Below are positions 24,610 to 34,024 of a DNA stretch of 64,000 nucleotides, piece by piece (the stretch's first letter is position 1; the number at the start of each line of letters is the position of its first letter). Position numbers and translations under genes: made by a program. Origin of the DNA: Marinobacter sp. 2_MG-2023 (lineage in GTDB: Bacteria; Pseudomonadota; Gammaproteobacteria; Pseudomonadales; Oleiphilaceae); contig NZ_JAUOPH010000004.1 in the NCBI RefSeq assembly GCF_030546935.1, forward strand, positions 310,001-374,000. Direction: 5' to 3'. The notes below the pieces were generated by a model. It was not told the origin of the DNA. It was given only the letters and a program-made list of their open reading frames with translations, and made no database searches.

Positions 24610-25554
24610 TCACAGGCTATCAACATGCGCCACCATTCGCTTGCGCAATGTCTCATCAGGCAGCGCGCCCATGGCCCCACCCATGTTATCGATCATATGC
24701 CGAGCTTTGCTGGTCGCGGGTGTGGCAGCCGTCACCACGGGGTTTGAAAGCACAAACTTCAGGAAGAACTGAGCCCAGGAATGAGCATCAAACTCTGCTG
24801 CCCACTCCGGTAGCTCCTTGCCTCTTACCTTCTCCCACAGACGAGAGCGACCAAACGGCGCGTATATGAGCACGGCAATGCCCTTGTCTTTGGCCAGTGG
24901 CAAAATACGTTCTTCCATGGTCAGGTTGTCAACGGCGTAATCAACTCCGATAAAATCAATGGGCTCCTTCTTCATCACCTCTTCCAGGCCCTCGTATTGG
25001 CGCTGAAAGGTCGTCGTCACCCCGATGTAGCGTACCCGGCCATCGCTCCGAAGCTCCTTTAACAGGCCAAGCTGGTTAGGGATGTCCGCCATATTGTGGA
25101 CCTGGATCAGGTCGATGGGGTTTTTGCCGATCCGCTCAAAAGAGGTTTCTATCTGGGCCCGGGCATCGTCCATGTTAGCGGTACGCCCACCCCAGCCAGC
25201 TGCGTTCAGTTTGGTCGCCCAGAACAACTTATCGACAATGCCCAGCTCATTGGCTATTTGCCCGGCCACTTCCTCAGACGCGCCGTAGCCCGGTGCTGTA
25301 TCAAATACCGAACCGCCCTCTTTAACCAGCGCAGCCAGCACTTCCCGCAACGCGTCAAAATCCTCGCTTCGGGCGGTGCTGGAGAAGCTGGCAGAACTGC
25401 CCAGGCCGACACCCGGCAGGCGCTCTCCTGTGGAAGGGATGGGGCGGGTGATCAATTCAAGCTTGCGGTCTTCTGCCCACAACAGGCCTGGCCGCATGGC
25501 CAGGCTGGCGCCGGCCGCCATCGCCAGTTTGAGATAGGTACGACGGGATATCAT
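24610..25554 (-). CDS. Tat-exported aldo/keto reductase
   Basis: 314 residues from the ATG at 25554, which overlaps the upstream gene by ATGA and has AGGAG upstream. The N-terminus, MISRRTYLKLAMAAGASLAM, is a twin-arginine signal (SRRTYLK). The rest is an aldo/keto reductase barrel with SVFDTAPGYGASEE holding the catalytic Asp and Tyr, the Lys in LFWATKLN, and DLIQVHN in place of the usual His-containing motif. Such exported members are predicted periplasmic oxidoreductases of unknown substrate. Coupled to a carrier of the ATP/ADP antiporter type. Confidence 0.85.
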   Translation of the reverse strand: MISRRTYLKLAMAAGASLAMRPGLLWAEDRKLELITRPIPSTGERLPGVGLGSSASFSSTARSEDFDALREVLAALVKEGGSVFDTAPGYGASEEVAGQIANELGIVDKLFWATKLNAAGWGGRTANMDDARAQIETSFERIGKNPIDLIQVHNMADIPNQLGLLKELRSDGRVRYIGVTTTFQRQYEGLEEVMKKEPIDFIGVDYAVDNLTMEERILPLAKDKGIAVLIYAPFGRSRLWEKVRGKELPEWAAEFDAHSWAQFFLKFVLSNPVVTAATPATSKARHMIDNMGGAMGALPDETLRKRMVAHVDSL

Positions 25555-26879
25555 GATGGCATTCTCCTCTCTTGCTCTGCACCGGCTAACTCGTAGGCCA
25601 GCGCCTTTTGTTTCTGGGATCGTCCAAGCCAGAAAGCCAGAACCGCCCACATCAGGGCAAGCGGAACAGCAACAGCGGCTATGCCGGCAAGGCCCATTCC
25701 TAAACGAGTCAGAAGGCCTTCTGTCTGGGCGCCCACCACATCACCCGAGCGATAAACAAAGGTATCGATAAACGCCTTGGCCTTGTATTTTTCCTCGCGG
25801 CTGGCAACGGTGTACAGGGTTTCCCGAGCTGGACGCATCAGCGACCGCTGCACCGCCCTGAAGGTGGCTTCGAATACCACCAAAGCCGCGAATGAACCCA
25901 CCATCGCAAGGCCAACAAAACCCAGTGCAGCCGTCAGCGGCAACAACGCCAGGGTTACCGAGACCCCAAGGCGTTTCATCAAATGCCCTGCCACCAGCGC
26001 TTGCATCACCAGAGTGGCAATCTGGGTTATCAGATCAATTCGGGCAAACAACGTGGTGCGCAGGTCGGTGCTTTCTCCCATGGCTGCCACCATATGCAGC
26101 CGGGTGAAGTAGATGAAGGTGGCCATCACGGCAAGAATCACCACGTAAGCCGCAATACCCATCAGGTAGCGGGAACGGCAGACCGCCCGCAAACCTTCCC
26201 AGGCACTGCCTCCGATGCGTGCATGCTCATCGACGGGAAGCGGATCTTCCGGGCTCTGACGCTGTGACGGCGAATGGGGCTGCAGACGGGTGAGCACCAG
26301 AGCAGCAACCAGCGCCAGAACCAGAAAGCCGGTGGCCACCAATAAAAGAGCCGGTGTGCCCAATGGCTGGGCGAGGCGCCCCGCCAGCCAGGGCCCGAAA
26401 ATAGCGCCCAGGGTGCCTCCAACTGCGATTAACCCGAAAAAGCGCTTCCCCTGCTCAAGCGAGAAACGATCCGCCATCAGCGCCCAAAACACCATGGTTA
26501 CGAACAGGTTAAACACGCTGAACCACACATAGAACACCTGGCCGGTGGTTACACCAATCACATTGGGGGTTAGCGTCATCAAACCGTAGAAAACCAGCAG
26601 GCTGGCACTGAAAAACAGGTAAGTTGCAGAGATAAACAGACGCCGGGGTAATTTGCTGACCAGCCAGCCAAACACCGGGTTAACGGCCAGTGTAACCACC
26701 GCCGTGCCAATGAACAGCCAGCGAACCGTGTCGATGCCGCCCTGAATACCCAGCGCCTCCCGGGCGGGCCGAAGCACCATCAGCGCAGTCAGAACACAGA
26801 AAAAATACAGGACAGCTACAAAGACCGGCAGGACTTCATGTCGGTGGAGGTTGAAGGCGTTCTGGAACGGGTGACGCAT
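25551..26879 (-). CDS. MFS-like carrier of the ATP:ADP antiporter (NTT/TlcC) family
   Basis: 442 residues with about 12 membrane spans. The N-terminus has LTALMVLRPAREALGI, close to the YYVLRPLRDALG-type motif of bacterial members of the NTP/NDP exchange family. Then come FGWLVSKLPRRLFI and FGLIAVGGTLGAIFGPWLAG. Free-living bacteria carry such proteins with unknown substrates. Nucleotide exchange should not be assumed. The last codons overlap the start of the Tat-exported reductase, so the two are co-expressed. Confidence 0.75.
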   Translation of the reverse strand: MRHPFQNAFNLHRHEVLPVFVAVLYFFCVLTALMVLRPAREALGIQGGIDTVRWLFIGTAVVTLAVNPVFGWLVSKLPRRLFISATYLFFSASLLVFYGLMTLTPNVIGVTTGQVFYVWFSVFNLFVTMVFWALMADRFSLEQGKRFFGLIAVGGTLGAIFGPWLAGRLAQPLGTPALLLVATGFLVLALVAALVLTRLQPHSPSQRQSPEDPLPVDEHARIGGSAWEGLRAVCRSRYLMGIAAYVVILAVMATFIYFTRLHMVAAMGESTDLRTTLFARIDLITQIATLVMQALVAGHLMKRLGVSVTLALLPLTAALGFVGLAMVGSFAALVVFEATFRAVQRSLMRPARETLYTVASREEKYKAKAFIDTFVYRSGDVVGAQTEGLLTRLGMGLAGIAAVAVPLALMWAVLAFWLGRSQKQKALAYELAGAEQERRMPS

Positions 26880-26903
26880 GAAAGCTCTCCTGAGGCCAAG
26901 GTG

Positions 26904-28370
26904 TTAATTATCCAGCCATAGGTCGATTGCCGCATCGTAAGTTGATTGTCTTGCATCCTCAGAAGCGCTATAGCCGCCGCTGCCGCTTTGCTGAGAGGAA
27001 GGTTTCGGAACCGACCCTACACCATGTTTGTTGTACGACCAGCTTTCCATGTTTTCGAATAGTTTCTTTGCTTCAGCGAGGTCCCGCACCAGATACGCCC
27101 CTGCGCTGTGTTTGTAGTCCGGATGGTCAGACCATTTTGCACAGGAAATAAACGCGCAGGTTCTTCCATTAAAATTCCCTATCCTGCAGAACCTTTGGTT
27201 GCTTGGATTCTTGAACCGGTAGATTCCCCGTCTTTGCACGCCCCCTTTCTCAAAAACCGGTTCCAGATAATGCGCCCGTGTCGCCCCATAGGTCTCGCGA
27301 CCACAAGCGTCACTAACGGCTTGCATATGATCATTCGATACCCAGTTTCCAAGACTGTTGTGCCAAGTGCCTTTATTGGCTTTCTGATTTCGGCGAGCAA
27401 GCCTGGGATCTGCTGACGTGTGAACGATACTGACAAAATCATAGCCCAGAGATGGCTTGTGCCTGGTCACAGTTATCTGGGCTATTCCGGAACTCGAAAC
27501 TTCGTACCAGCCGTGAGGATTATCCAGTTTTACTATGGGCTTTCTGACCAGGGTGGTAGCAACCTGGGGCGGTGTTGCCGCTTGGCTTGCTACCCGGTCC
27601 TGACTCAAAGAAGCTAACTCTTTCTGTTGGCTGTCATACCCCACAGCTAATATTGACTGTGCCTTAAAATTGTCTTGAAACGTACCGTCTTTCAAATTGA
27701 TAGCAACAAATTCAGGCTGTTTCATCATATTCGAAATGTCACTCAAAACCTCCGGCGATGAAACAACTCTTTCAGGTACGAGCCCTTTTGACGTAAAAGC
27801 ACCAACAGTTAACCCCTCAGGGGCAGGCTCCAGTGTGAAAAACAGGTTCCTCTCAACATTCTCGTTCCCATTCAGGTAAGGTTTCAGCTTGCCTGTGCGA
27901 TCATCCCTCTTCGAAAGAGACTTCGCAGGAACTGTGGCTAATACACGTTCAGTGCCAGGAACCCACGACAAGACTGCAACACCAGAATAATGCGTCACAG
28001 TTTTTTGATTGCCTGTCTGGAAGCTGAATTTAACTGCCGGTAAGGCTTTAGCGGGTTCAGTAGATCCAGCCTCGCCAGGAGGCGCTGGCGTAAATGGCGG
28101 GCTCCATGAACCCAATGAATCTGAAATCGATAAGTACCAGACGTAGTCTTTATCCTCGATCAGAAGATAAACACCCGATAGCTCGCGAAGCTCATGTTCA
28201 CTTAATAAATGATCTCGGAATACGACTGCATTATCGGAGACAGTCAGGCAGCCGGAAAGCAGCAGGAAAGAAGCGATCAAAAATAACTGAAAGCGTTTCT
28301 TCAGCGCTGCGCCGAATGCGAACTTGTGCTGATCGGAGTTGGTGCGGTATGTCGTTATTCTTCGATTCAT
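26904..28370 (-). CDS. Hypothetical lipoprotein
   Basis: 488 residues from the ATG at 28370 (the frame is open to 28445). A basic N-terminus and LFLIASFLLLSGC form a lipoprotein signal with the lipobox cysteine at about residue 40. The signal is unusually far from the start, so a later start is possible. I do not recognise the mature protein. It contains two regions, one beta-rich (about 60-330) and a C-terminal one with several cysteines and tryptophans (DACGRETYGATRAHY, RTCAFISCAKWSDH), ending in a Ser/Gly-rich linker. Probably anchored to the outer membrane. Confidence 0.6.
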   Translation of the reverse strand: MNRRITTYRTNSDQHKFAFGAALKKRFQLFLIASFLLLSGCLTVSDNAVVFRDHLLSEHELRELSGVYLLIEDKDYVWYLSISDSLGSWSPPFTPAPPGEAGSTEPAKALPAVKFSFQTGNQKTVTHYSGVAVLSWVPGTERVLATVPAKSLSKRDDRTGKLKPYLNGNENVERNLFFTLEPAPEGLTVGAFTSKGLVPERVVSSPEVLSDISNMMKQPEFVAINLKDGTFQDNFKAQSILAVGYDSQQKELASLSQDRVASQAATPPQVATTLVRKPIVKLDNPHGWYEVSSSGIAQITVTRHKPSLGYDFVSIVHTSADPRLARRNQKANKGTWHNSLGNWVSNDHMQAVSDACGRETYGATRAHYLEPVFEKGGVQRRGIYRFKNPSNQRFCRIGNFNGRTCAFISCAKWSDHPDYKHSAGAYLVRDLAEAKKLFENMESWSYNKHGVGSVPKPSSQQSGSGGYSASEDARQSTYDAAIDLWLDN

Positions 28371-28671
28371 TGGCGCTGACCCCTGTTTTTGACGTTCAGC
28401 CAGCAACTCCGAAACCGGAGCGACGCCAGAACCAACAAACAGCATGTTGATGCCGATAGCCCAACCTCAATCGTTCTATCTATAACAGACAGCCCCGCCA
28501 ATGCAACACGTCGGCGACACCTGAACTGTTACAGAGCATTCACTACGCCTTGTTTGCACACACCCCGGCCCTATGTTTGTATTAGCGAGTGGGGTCGATT
28601 GAACGGCTCAGCCTTTGCCTCTATTGTCCGAAGCGGGATCACCCGGTTCCGATATTCCCCAGGAGAGCTAC
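28371..28671. other. Intergenic region before the PLD-N gene
   Basis: About 300 bases between divergent genes. The lipoprotein frame extends some 75 bases into it. No RNA gene, repeat or clear operator seen. The end carries AGGAG before the ATG at 28672. Confidence 0.5.
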
Positions 28672-28872
28672 ATGGATAGTTTGTTCAGCAGTTTAGGAAA
28701 TGTTTTCGGTGGCCTGTTGAGCCTGATCTGGCTGATCATCGTTATTATGGCCATTATTAACGTCACCAAAAGCAGCGCCAGCACCCTCGCCAAAGTGCTC
28801 TGGATTATCGTTCTGATTTTCTTCCCTCTTGTCGGCCTGATCATCTGGTATCTATTCGGCCCCAGAGGGTAG
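28672..28872 (+). CDS. Small PLD nuclease N-terminal-domain membrane protein
   Basis: 66 residues from the ATG at 28672 (AGGAG seven bases upstream). Two hydrophobic segments, LLSLIWLIIVIMAIINV and LWIIVLIFFPLVGLIIWYLFGP, match the PLDN family found at the N-terminus of cardiolipin synthases, here as a free-standing protein. Similar small proteins are common and uncharacterised. Seven bases before the YihY gene. Confidence 0.8.
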   Translation: MDSLFSSLGNVFGGLLSLIWLIIVIMAIINVTKSSASTLAKVLWIIVLIFFPLVGLIIWYLFGPRG

Positions 28873-28879
28873 TTCGCCA

Positions 28880-29695
28880 GTGCCGGGAATGTTTCTACAA
28901 TTCTCCCAGCGGGTGATACGCAACTTTCTGCGCAATCACGGCATATTGCTGGCGGGCGGGGTTGGCTACAACGTTCTGCTGTCGGCAGTGCCCATGCTTG
29001 CTCTGCTGGCGGTATTGCTCACTCGGGTGGTCGACGAGGAGCAACTGTTGGAAGTTATGTCAGTACAGGCGCAGCACTTTGCCCCCGGCAACGCGAGCCT
29101 GCTGCTGGATGCGGTCCGGGCGTTCATGGATTCAAGGGACATCATCGGCATTGTCGGTTTACCAGTGATGTTGTTCTTCAGTTCGTTTGCTTTCCGTATG
29201 CTGGAAGATTCCATCGCAATCATTTTCCACCGGCCAGACAACCCTCACCGCAGTTTCTGGGTGTCCGCGGCGCTACCCTATGCCTTCATCCTGGTATTGG
29301 GCGCCGGTCTGCTTGCCCTGACGCTCCTATTCAGCCTGATCAACGCATTGTATGACGCCCCGGGGCTAACTCTGTATCTGATCAGTTTCCTGGGTGTATT
29401 TGCGCTGTTCAGCTCTATCTATAAGGTTTTACCCATTGTGCGCATCTCTCCCCGGAGAGCTTTGGTGGGTGGTCTGGTGGCAGCGATTCTCTGGGAAACT
29501 ACCCGCCTTTTGCTGATGTATTACTTTCTCAACGTATCATTCGTCAATGCAATCTATGGCTCACTGGCGACCATCATTGTCATACTGATCAGCCTGGAAA
29601 TTGCGTCTATTATCCTGTTACTTGGTGCCCAGGTAATCGCAGAGCTGGAACGAAGCGAACGATTGGGCTTGCCTTGGTATGTTTCCCCGGACTGA
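28880..29695 (+). CDS. YihY/BrkB family inner-membrane protein
   Basis: 271 residues with six hydrophobic spans and the family start RNFLRNHGILLAGGVGYNVLLSAVPML. YVN-type and LLGAQV-type motifs follow (ASIILLLGAQVIAELE at the end). The GTG at 28880 and the ATG at 28889 are both possible starts. The older name ribonuclease BN for this family was an error. Proposed roles include export of small molecules, unproven. Confidence 0.85.
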   Translation: MPGMFLQFSQRVIRNFLRNHGILLAGGVGYNVLLSAVPMLALLAVLLTRVVDEEQLLEVMSVQAQHFAPGNASLLLDAVRAFMDSRDIIGIVGLPVMLFFSSFAFRMLEDSIAIIFHRPDNPHRSFWVSAALPYAFILVLGAGLLALTLLFSLINALYDAPGLTLYLISFLGVFALFSSIYKVLPIVRISPRRALVGGLVAAILWETTRLLLMYYFLNVSFVNAIYGSLATIIVILISLEIASIILLLGAQVIAELERSERLGLPWYVSPD

Positions 29696-29772
29696 ATACA
29701 GTGTCCTGAGGCGATTGATTGCTATACAGTTTCGTTTTCGAAAAGAAACCCATGAACTCCAGGGAGTTTAAA

Positions 29773-30510
29773 ATGTTAAGTTCATCAGAAGGTAAGAAGG
29801 TCCCCGAGGTTACGTTTCCTATTCGCCAGGATAACGAGTGGAAATCTATAACCAGCAACGAGTTATTCAACGATCAAACAGTCGTTTTGTTCGCCTTGCC
29901 GGGCGCGTTTACGCCAACCTGTTCAAGCACTCATTTGCCGCGATACAACGAGCTGGCACCGGTTTTCAAAGAGCTTGGTGTGGATCGGGTAATCTGCCTT
30001 TCAGTGAACGATCCGTTCGTGATGCAGGCGTGGGCGGAAGACCAGCACGCTGACAACATCGAATTTATTCCCGACGGTAACGGCGACTTTTCCCGCGGGA
30101 TGGGCATGCTGGTCAACAAGAGTGACATAGGGTTTGGCGACCGCAGCTGGCGCTATTCCATGCTGGTCAAAAACGGCACCATTGAAAAGATGTTTATTGA
30201 GCCAGACAAGCCTGGCGACCCGTTTGAAGTATCAGACGCCGACACAATGCTTCATTACATGAAGCCGGATGTAACCTTACCGGCACGGGTCAGCATATTT
30301 ACAAAACCCGGATGCCCACACTGTACCCGCGCTAAAACGCTGCTACAGAGCAAGGGCTACAAGTATGAAGAAATCACACTGGGCGGCGCTGGCCTGTCGT
30401 ATAGCACACTGCAGGCAGTGACAGGAAAAGGCACAACCCCTCAGGTGTTTATCGACGGTCAACTGGTTGGTGGCGCCGATGAACTCGAAGCCGCGATGGC
30501 CTTGCGCTGA
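29773..30510 (+). CDS. Peroxiredoxin-glutaredoxin fusion (hybrid Prx5)
   Basis: 245 residues from the ATG at 29773 (AGGGAG seven bases upstream; the frame is open a little earlier). The N-terminal Prx5 domain (about 1-160) has the peroxidatic site PGAFTPTCSSTHLPRY. The C-terminal glutaredoxin (about 172-245) has KPGCPHCTRAK with a CPHC active site and GTTPQVFIDGQLVGG. It reduces peroxides using glutathione through its own glutaredoxin domain. Single gene ending at a terminator. Confidence 0.96.
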   Translation: MLSSSEGKKVPEVTFPIRQDNEWKSITSNELFNDQTVVLFALPGAFTPTCSSTHLPRYNELAPVFKELGVDRVICLSVNDPFVMQAWAEDQHADNIEFIPDGNGDFSRGMGMLVNKSDIGFGDRSWRYSMLVKNGTIEKMFIEPDKPGDPFEVSDADTMLHYMKPDVTLPARVSIFTKPGCPHCTRAKTLLQSKGYKYEEITLGGAGLSYSTLQAVTGKGTTPQVFIDGQLVGGADELEAAMALR

Positions 30511-30533
30511 TCGCCGAACCGAGCTGAACTGAG

Positions 30534-30570
30534 CTGCGCCTGCACGGATATTGTTCAGGCGCAGTTTTCT
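30534..30570 (+). terminator. Rho-independent terminator after the Prx-Grx gene
   Basis: CTGCGCCTG (30534-30542) pairs with CAGGCGCAG (30556-30564), followed by TTTTCT. Located 24 bases after the stop. Confidence 0.85.
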
Positions 30571-30681
30571 GACAACTCAGTTATTATCATTCACACCCCT
30601 TACCCTTTAGAATAGTCGCCCCTGAAAGATCGAAAGACGACCAAAAGTCTCTTTGCTACCTAACCTGTGCGCGATTATTTG

Positions 30682-31386
30682 ATGACTCACACACCCTCAA
30701 ACTCTGCCGGGGTTTCGCCACCAAGGCTGCTACAGCTACTCGCCCAACCCGGAGCGCAGACTGCCGACGAGCGACTACCCTGTTGCGGTGAACTGTTGGG
30801 GCGTCTGTTCGGGCTATCAGACACCCTGGCCCTGGATTCGGCGATCGGGTTTCGGACTCGTCAACCAGGCATGGACCAGGGGCCAGCTATTGAACGAGTC
30901 ATTCAGGAACTGACCAACACTCGCAGGGCACTGATACGAAAAATCAGCAGCTACGGTAGCGAAGTCGAACCCATCGATAGCCTGGAGTTCGAGCCCTACC
31001 TGAACGCATGGACCACGCTACAGCGCAGGGTTATCGCCGCCAGCCGCCAGCTTCGGGACAAAACCCGCAAGGTGATGAAAGAGCACAACCAGAACCTGGC
31101 CCGGCTGGCAGAGCTGGACTCAGCGTTTGACCACGCCATGGCCGGTTACACCAGCCAGTGTTTTTCCCATATCCCCAAGGTACTGGAACAACGGTTCCAG
31201 GCACTGGCCCAGGCACTCCAGAGCCCCTCTGATATCCCCCAGGAAGCCGGTATTACGCCCGCTGACTGGCTCCACAGTTACTGCGAAGAAGCGCAGAATC
31301 TTTTACTTGCTGAACTGGATGTTCGGCTGGAGCCAGTGCTGGGATTGCTTGAGGCCTGCCACAACGAGGTAACACATTCGCCATGA
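30682..31386 (+). CDS. DUF3348 protein, first gene of a MotAB-like four-gene cluster
   Basis: 234 residues from the ATG at 30682; a GTG at 30667 is in frame and neither has a good ribosome site. Soluble and helical with no membrane segment. The family DUF3348 is regularly found with DUF802, OmpA and DUF2894 genes, as here. Function unknown. The stop overlaps the next start (ATGA). Being cytosolic and co-translated with a motor-like pair, it may be a regulatory or effector partner. Confidence 0.75.
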   Translation: MTHTPSNSAGVSPPRLLQLLAQPGAQTADERLPCCGELLGRLFGLSDTLALDSAIGFRTRQPGMDQGPAIERVIQELTNTRRALIRKISSYGSEVEPIDSLEFEPYLNAWTTLQRRVIAASRQLRDKTRKVMKEHNQNLARLAELDSAFDHAMAGYTSQCFSHIPKVLEQRFQALAQALQSPSDIPQEAGITPADWLHSYCEEAQNLLLAELDVRLEPVLGLLEACHNEVTHSP

Positions 31387-33374
31387 GCAGATTTTTCTAT
31401 TTTTTCGCTTTTGCCATTGGCCTGGCCGTGGTGGCCTGGATTGGCCAGCGCTTTCTTGGCTCGGACCTTCTGGCTCTTACCGTTACAGCTATTATTGCTG
31501 TGGTGTACGCCCTTGGTTTTGTGGAGTTGGCGGGGTTTCGCCGCACCACCCGGCAGCTCGCAGAGCGGCTTGATGATGTTCCGCAAAACCGTGAGCAGCT
31601 GGAGGGCTGGCTCTCTGGCCTGCCCGAGCAAGTTCAGTTTGCTGTACAGAAGCGCATTGATGGTCATTTTGCCGCCCTGCCCAGTCCTCAGTTGACGCCC
31701 TACCTGGTTGGCCTGCTGGTGATGCTTGGTTTGCTGGGCACCTTTGCCGGCATGATCGTAACCCTGAGCGGTGCTGCGTCTGCACTGGATGGCAGTACAG
31801 ACCTTAGTGTGATTCGTGGTGCACTGGCCGCCCCCATTGCCGGGCTGAGCCTGGCGTTTGGCACCTCCATTGCCGGCGTTGCAGCTTCGGCTATGTTGGG
31901 TTTGGCATCCACTCTCAGCCGACGCGAGCGGTTACAGGTTTCCCGCCAACTGGATAAAACCCTGCGCCAACGGCTGCATCACTTATCGGCGGACTACCAG
32001 CGCCAGCAAGCCTTCGCAGCACTTGAATCCCAGGCCGCCGCCCTGCCTCAAATGGCCACGGCCATGGAGTCCATGACTGCCCGCATGGAACAGCTGGGCC
32101 AGCAACTTGAGCAGTCGCTGACCCGCAACCAGCAGGAATTCCACAGCACCGTTGGCAACCACTACCAGGCTCTGGCGGATTCTGTTGCCAGGTCCCTGGA
32201 GAACGCATTGGAATCAAGCTCGCGCCTGAGTGCGGAGCGCATAGAGCCCATAGTCACTGAAGCCATGACAAGCCTGCAGGCCAATGCCGGAAAGCTCCAT
32301 GAAAACTGGTCTTCCACCACCCGACAACAACTGGAGGAGCTTGCCGAAAGCTTCCAGAAAATCACCAGAGATGCGGGTGAAAACTGGCAACAAAACCTTC
32401 TGGCTCAACAGCAGGCCTCCGCTGATCACAACAAAGCTTTGCAAGAGACGTCGCAGCAGGCACAACAGCGCCTGTTGGAGCAGGTTCAGCAAGCTACTGA
32501 GCAAACCGCACAGCTCTGGCAGGCTGGCGTAGAGCAACAGCAGCAAACCGCCGAAGCGCTGATGACCAACCTGCAGAGTAGCTTGCAGGAATATCAATCC
32601 AGTCTCCGGGAAGAAAGCGAAAAGCTCACCACAAACCAGCAACAAGGCCTGGATGCTCTTATCAACCGCATCAGCGAGCAGCTCACCAAGCTGCGTGACC
32701 AGGAAGCTGTCAGAGGCGAAGCTGCCAATGACCGACTGGCTCACCTGGAAGCTGCTGTCGCCAAACACCTGAATGAATTGGGCTCCGGCTTGGAAGCCCC
32801 CATGACCCGCCTGATAGAAACCGCATCGGAAACTCCGAAGGCCGCAGCACAGGTGATCTCCCGACTGCAAGGTGAAATGGCGCGCAACAGCGAGCGGGAA
32901 AACGAACTGCTGGAAGAACGCCAGCGGCTGGTGCAGGAACTGGATAGCCTCCTCGAATCCCAACGCAGCAACGCAGACAGTCAGCGCCAGGCGGTGGACT
33001 CCCTGATCAGCGGCGCTGGCGACACCCTCACAGGCATCAGCGAACGCTTCAATACACTGATCCAGGAGCAAAGCCAGCAGCTAGGCAAACTGGGTGAAGA
33101 CATCATCGGTAGCAGCCAGGAAGTGGGCGCCCTCAGCGAGTCGTTCCTTGCCGCTGTGGAGCTGTTCAGCACTTCCAATACCCAGTTGCAGGAGAGCCTG
33201 ACCAACATTCAGAAAGCACTGGATAGCGCCGGCAGCCGTCACGATGAGCAACTGGCCTATTACGTTGCCCAGGCCCGTGAAGTGATCGACCTCTCGGTTT
33301 CTTCCCAGAAAGACGTGATTGATGCTGCTGCGGCCTTGATCTCCAGCCGCGATGAGACCGCTGGAGCCAGCTGA
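31383..33374 (+). CDS. DUF802 MotA/TolQ/ExbB-like membrane protein with long coiled-coil tail
   Basis: 663 residues. Two N-terminal spans (about 5-22, 28-50) are followed by a pair (about 105-130 and 145-175) with GLLGTFAGMIVTLSGAA and PIAGLSLAFGTSIAGVAAS, the pattern of the MotA/TolQ/ExbB proton-channel core. From about 190 to 640 the protein is a Gln/Glu/Ala-rich coiled coil. This is the same build as ZorA of the Zorya system: a stator-like pentamer core with a long cytosolic tail. Sequence relation to ZorA was not tested. Starts within the DUF3348 stop and ends with a TGATG overlap into the MotB-like gene. Confidence 0.8.
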   Translation: MSRFFYFFAFAIGLAVVAWIGQRFLGSDLLALTVTAIIAVVYALGFVELAGFRRTTRQLAERLDDVPQNREQLEGWLSGLPEQVQFAVQKRIDGHFAALPSPQLTPYLVGLLVMLGLLGTFAGMIVTLSGAASALDGSTDLSVIRGALAAPIAGLSLAFGTSIAGVAASAMLGLASTLSRRERLQVSRQLDKTLRQRLHHLSADYQRQQAFAALESQAAALPQMATAMESMTARMEQLGQQLEQSLTRNQQEFHSTVGNHYQALADSVARSLENALESSSRLSAERIEPIVTEAMTSLQANAGKLHENWSSTTRQQLEELAESFQKITRDAGENWQQNLLAQQQASADHNKALQETSQQAQQRLLEQVQQATEQTAQLWQAGVEQQQQTAEALMTNLQSSLQEYQSSLREESEKLTTNQQQGLDALINRISEQLTKLRDQEAVRGEAANDRLAHLEAAVAKHLNELGSGLEAPMTRLIETASETPKAAAQVISRLQGEMARNSERENELLEERQRLVQELDSLLESQRSNADSQRQAVDSLISGAGDTLTGISERFNTLIQEQSQQLGKLGEDIIGSSQEVGALSESFLAAVELFSTSNTQLQESLTNIQKALDSAGSRHDEQLAYYVAQAREVIDLSVSSQKDVIDAAAALISSRDETAGAS

Positions 33375-34024
33375 TGGAATACCTTGAAGATGGCGAACAA
33401 CAGTCCACCCCCATCTGGGCGATTTTCTCAGACCTGATGGCCGCACTGGTGGGTATCCTGGTGCTGATACTGGTTTGGGTCATCGGAGTTCAGGTAGAAC
33501 TCAGCCAGTCTCTGGAAGATGAAAAAGCCAAGCGGGAAGCCGAGGAGCAGCGGCGCATTGCGCTTGAACAGGCCTTGGAAGACCCACTGACCAAAGGCCT
33601 GGTAACCTTTCAGAACGGCCGCATTGGTATCAGTGGCAACGTGCTGTTCGAGTTGAACTCGGATCAGCTACAGGCAGACGGCCTGGACGTGCTGGAAGCC
33701 CTGATAACCCCTCTGCAAACCTATCTGACTCAGCACGAAGAGCTCTTGATGATCAGCGGGTTTACCGATGATCTGCCCATGCACAGTGGCAATCGATACC
33801 AGGACAACTGGGGCCTGTCAGCTCAACGGGCCCTGACGGTCACCCGAACCTTAATGGAGCTTGGCCTACCCAACGACCGGGTATTCGCCGCTGCGTTTGG
33901 CCCGCACCATCCGGCTGTGCCGAATACGGATGCCGAATCCCGGGCCCGGAACCGGCGGGTGGAGATCAGTACCGTGCCCCTGGCCCCCGAAACGCCCGCA
34001 AGCGACGGAGCCGGGAACTTATGA
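33374..34024 (+). CDS. MotB/OmpA-like protein, partner of the MotA-like subunit
   Basis: 216 residues. One N-terminal span (about 14-40) is preceded by FSDLMAAL, whose Asp sits where MotB, ExbD and ZorB carry the proton-binding residue. A short charged linker leads to an OmpA-like peptidoglycan-binding domain (about 80-205) with LFELNSDQL, SGFTDD and SRARNRRVEI. The expected role is to anchor the complex to the cell wall and conduct ions with the upstream protein. The start overlaps the upstream stop by one base and the end overlaps the DUF2894 start by four. Confidence 0.85.
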   Translation: MEYLEDGEQQSTPIWAIFSDLMAALVGILVLILVWVIGVQVELSQSLEDEKAKREAEEQRRIALEQALEDPLTKGLVTFQNGRIGISGNVLFELNSDQLQADGLDVLEALITPLQTYLTQHEELLMISGFTDDLPMHSGNRYQDNWGLSAQRALTVTRTLMELGLPNDRVFAAAFGPHHPAVPNTDAESRARNRRVEISTVPLAPETPASDGAGNL

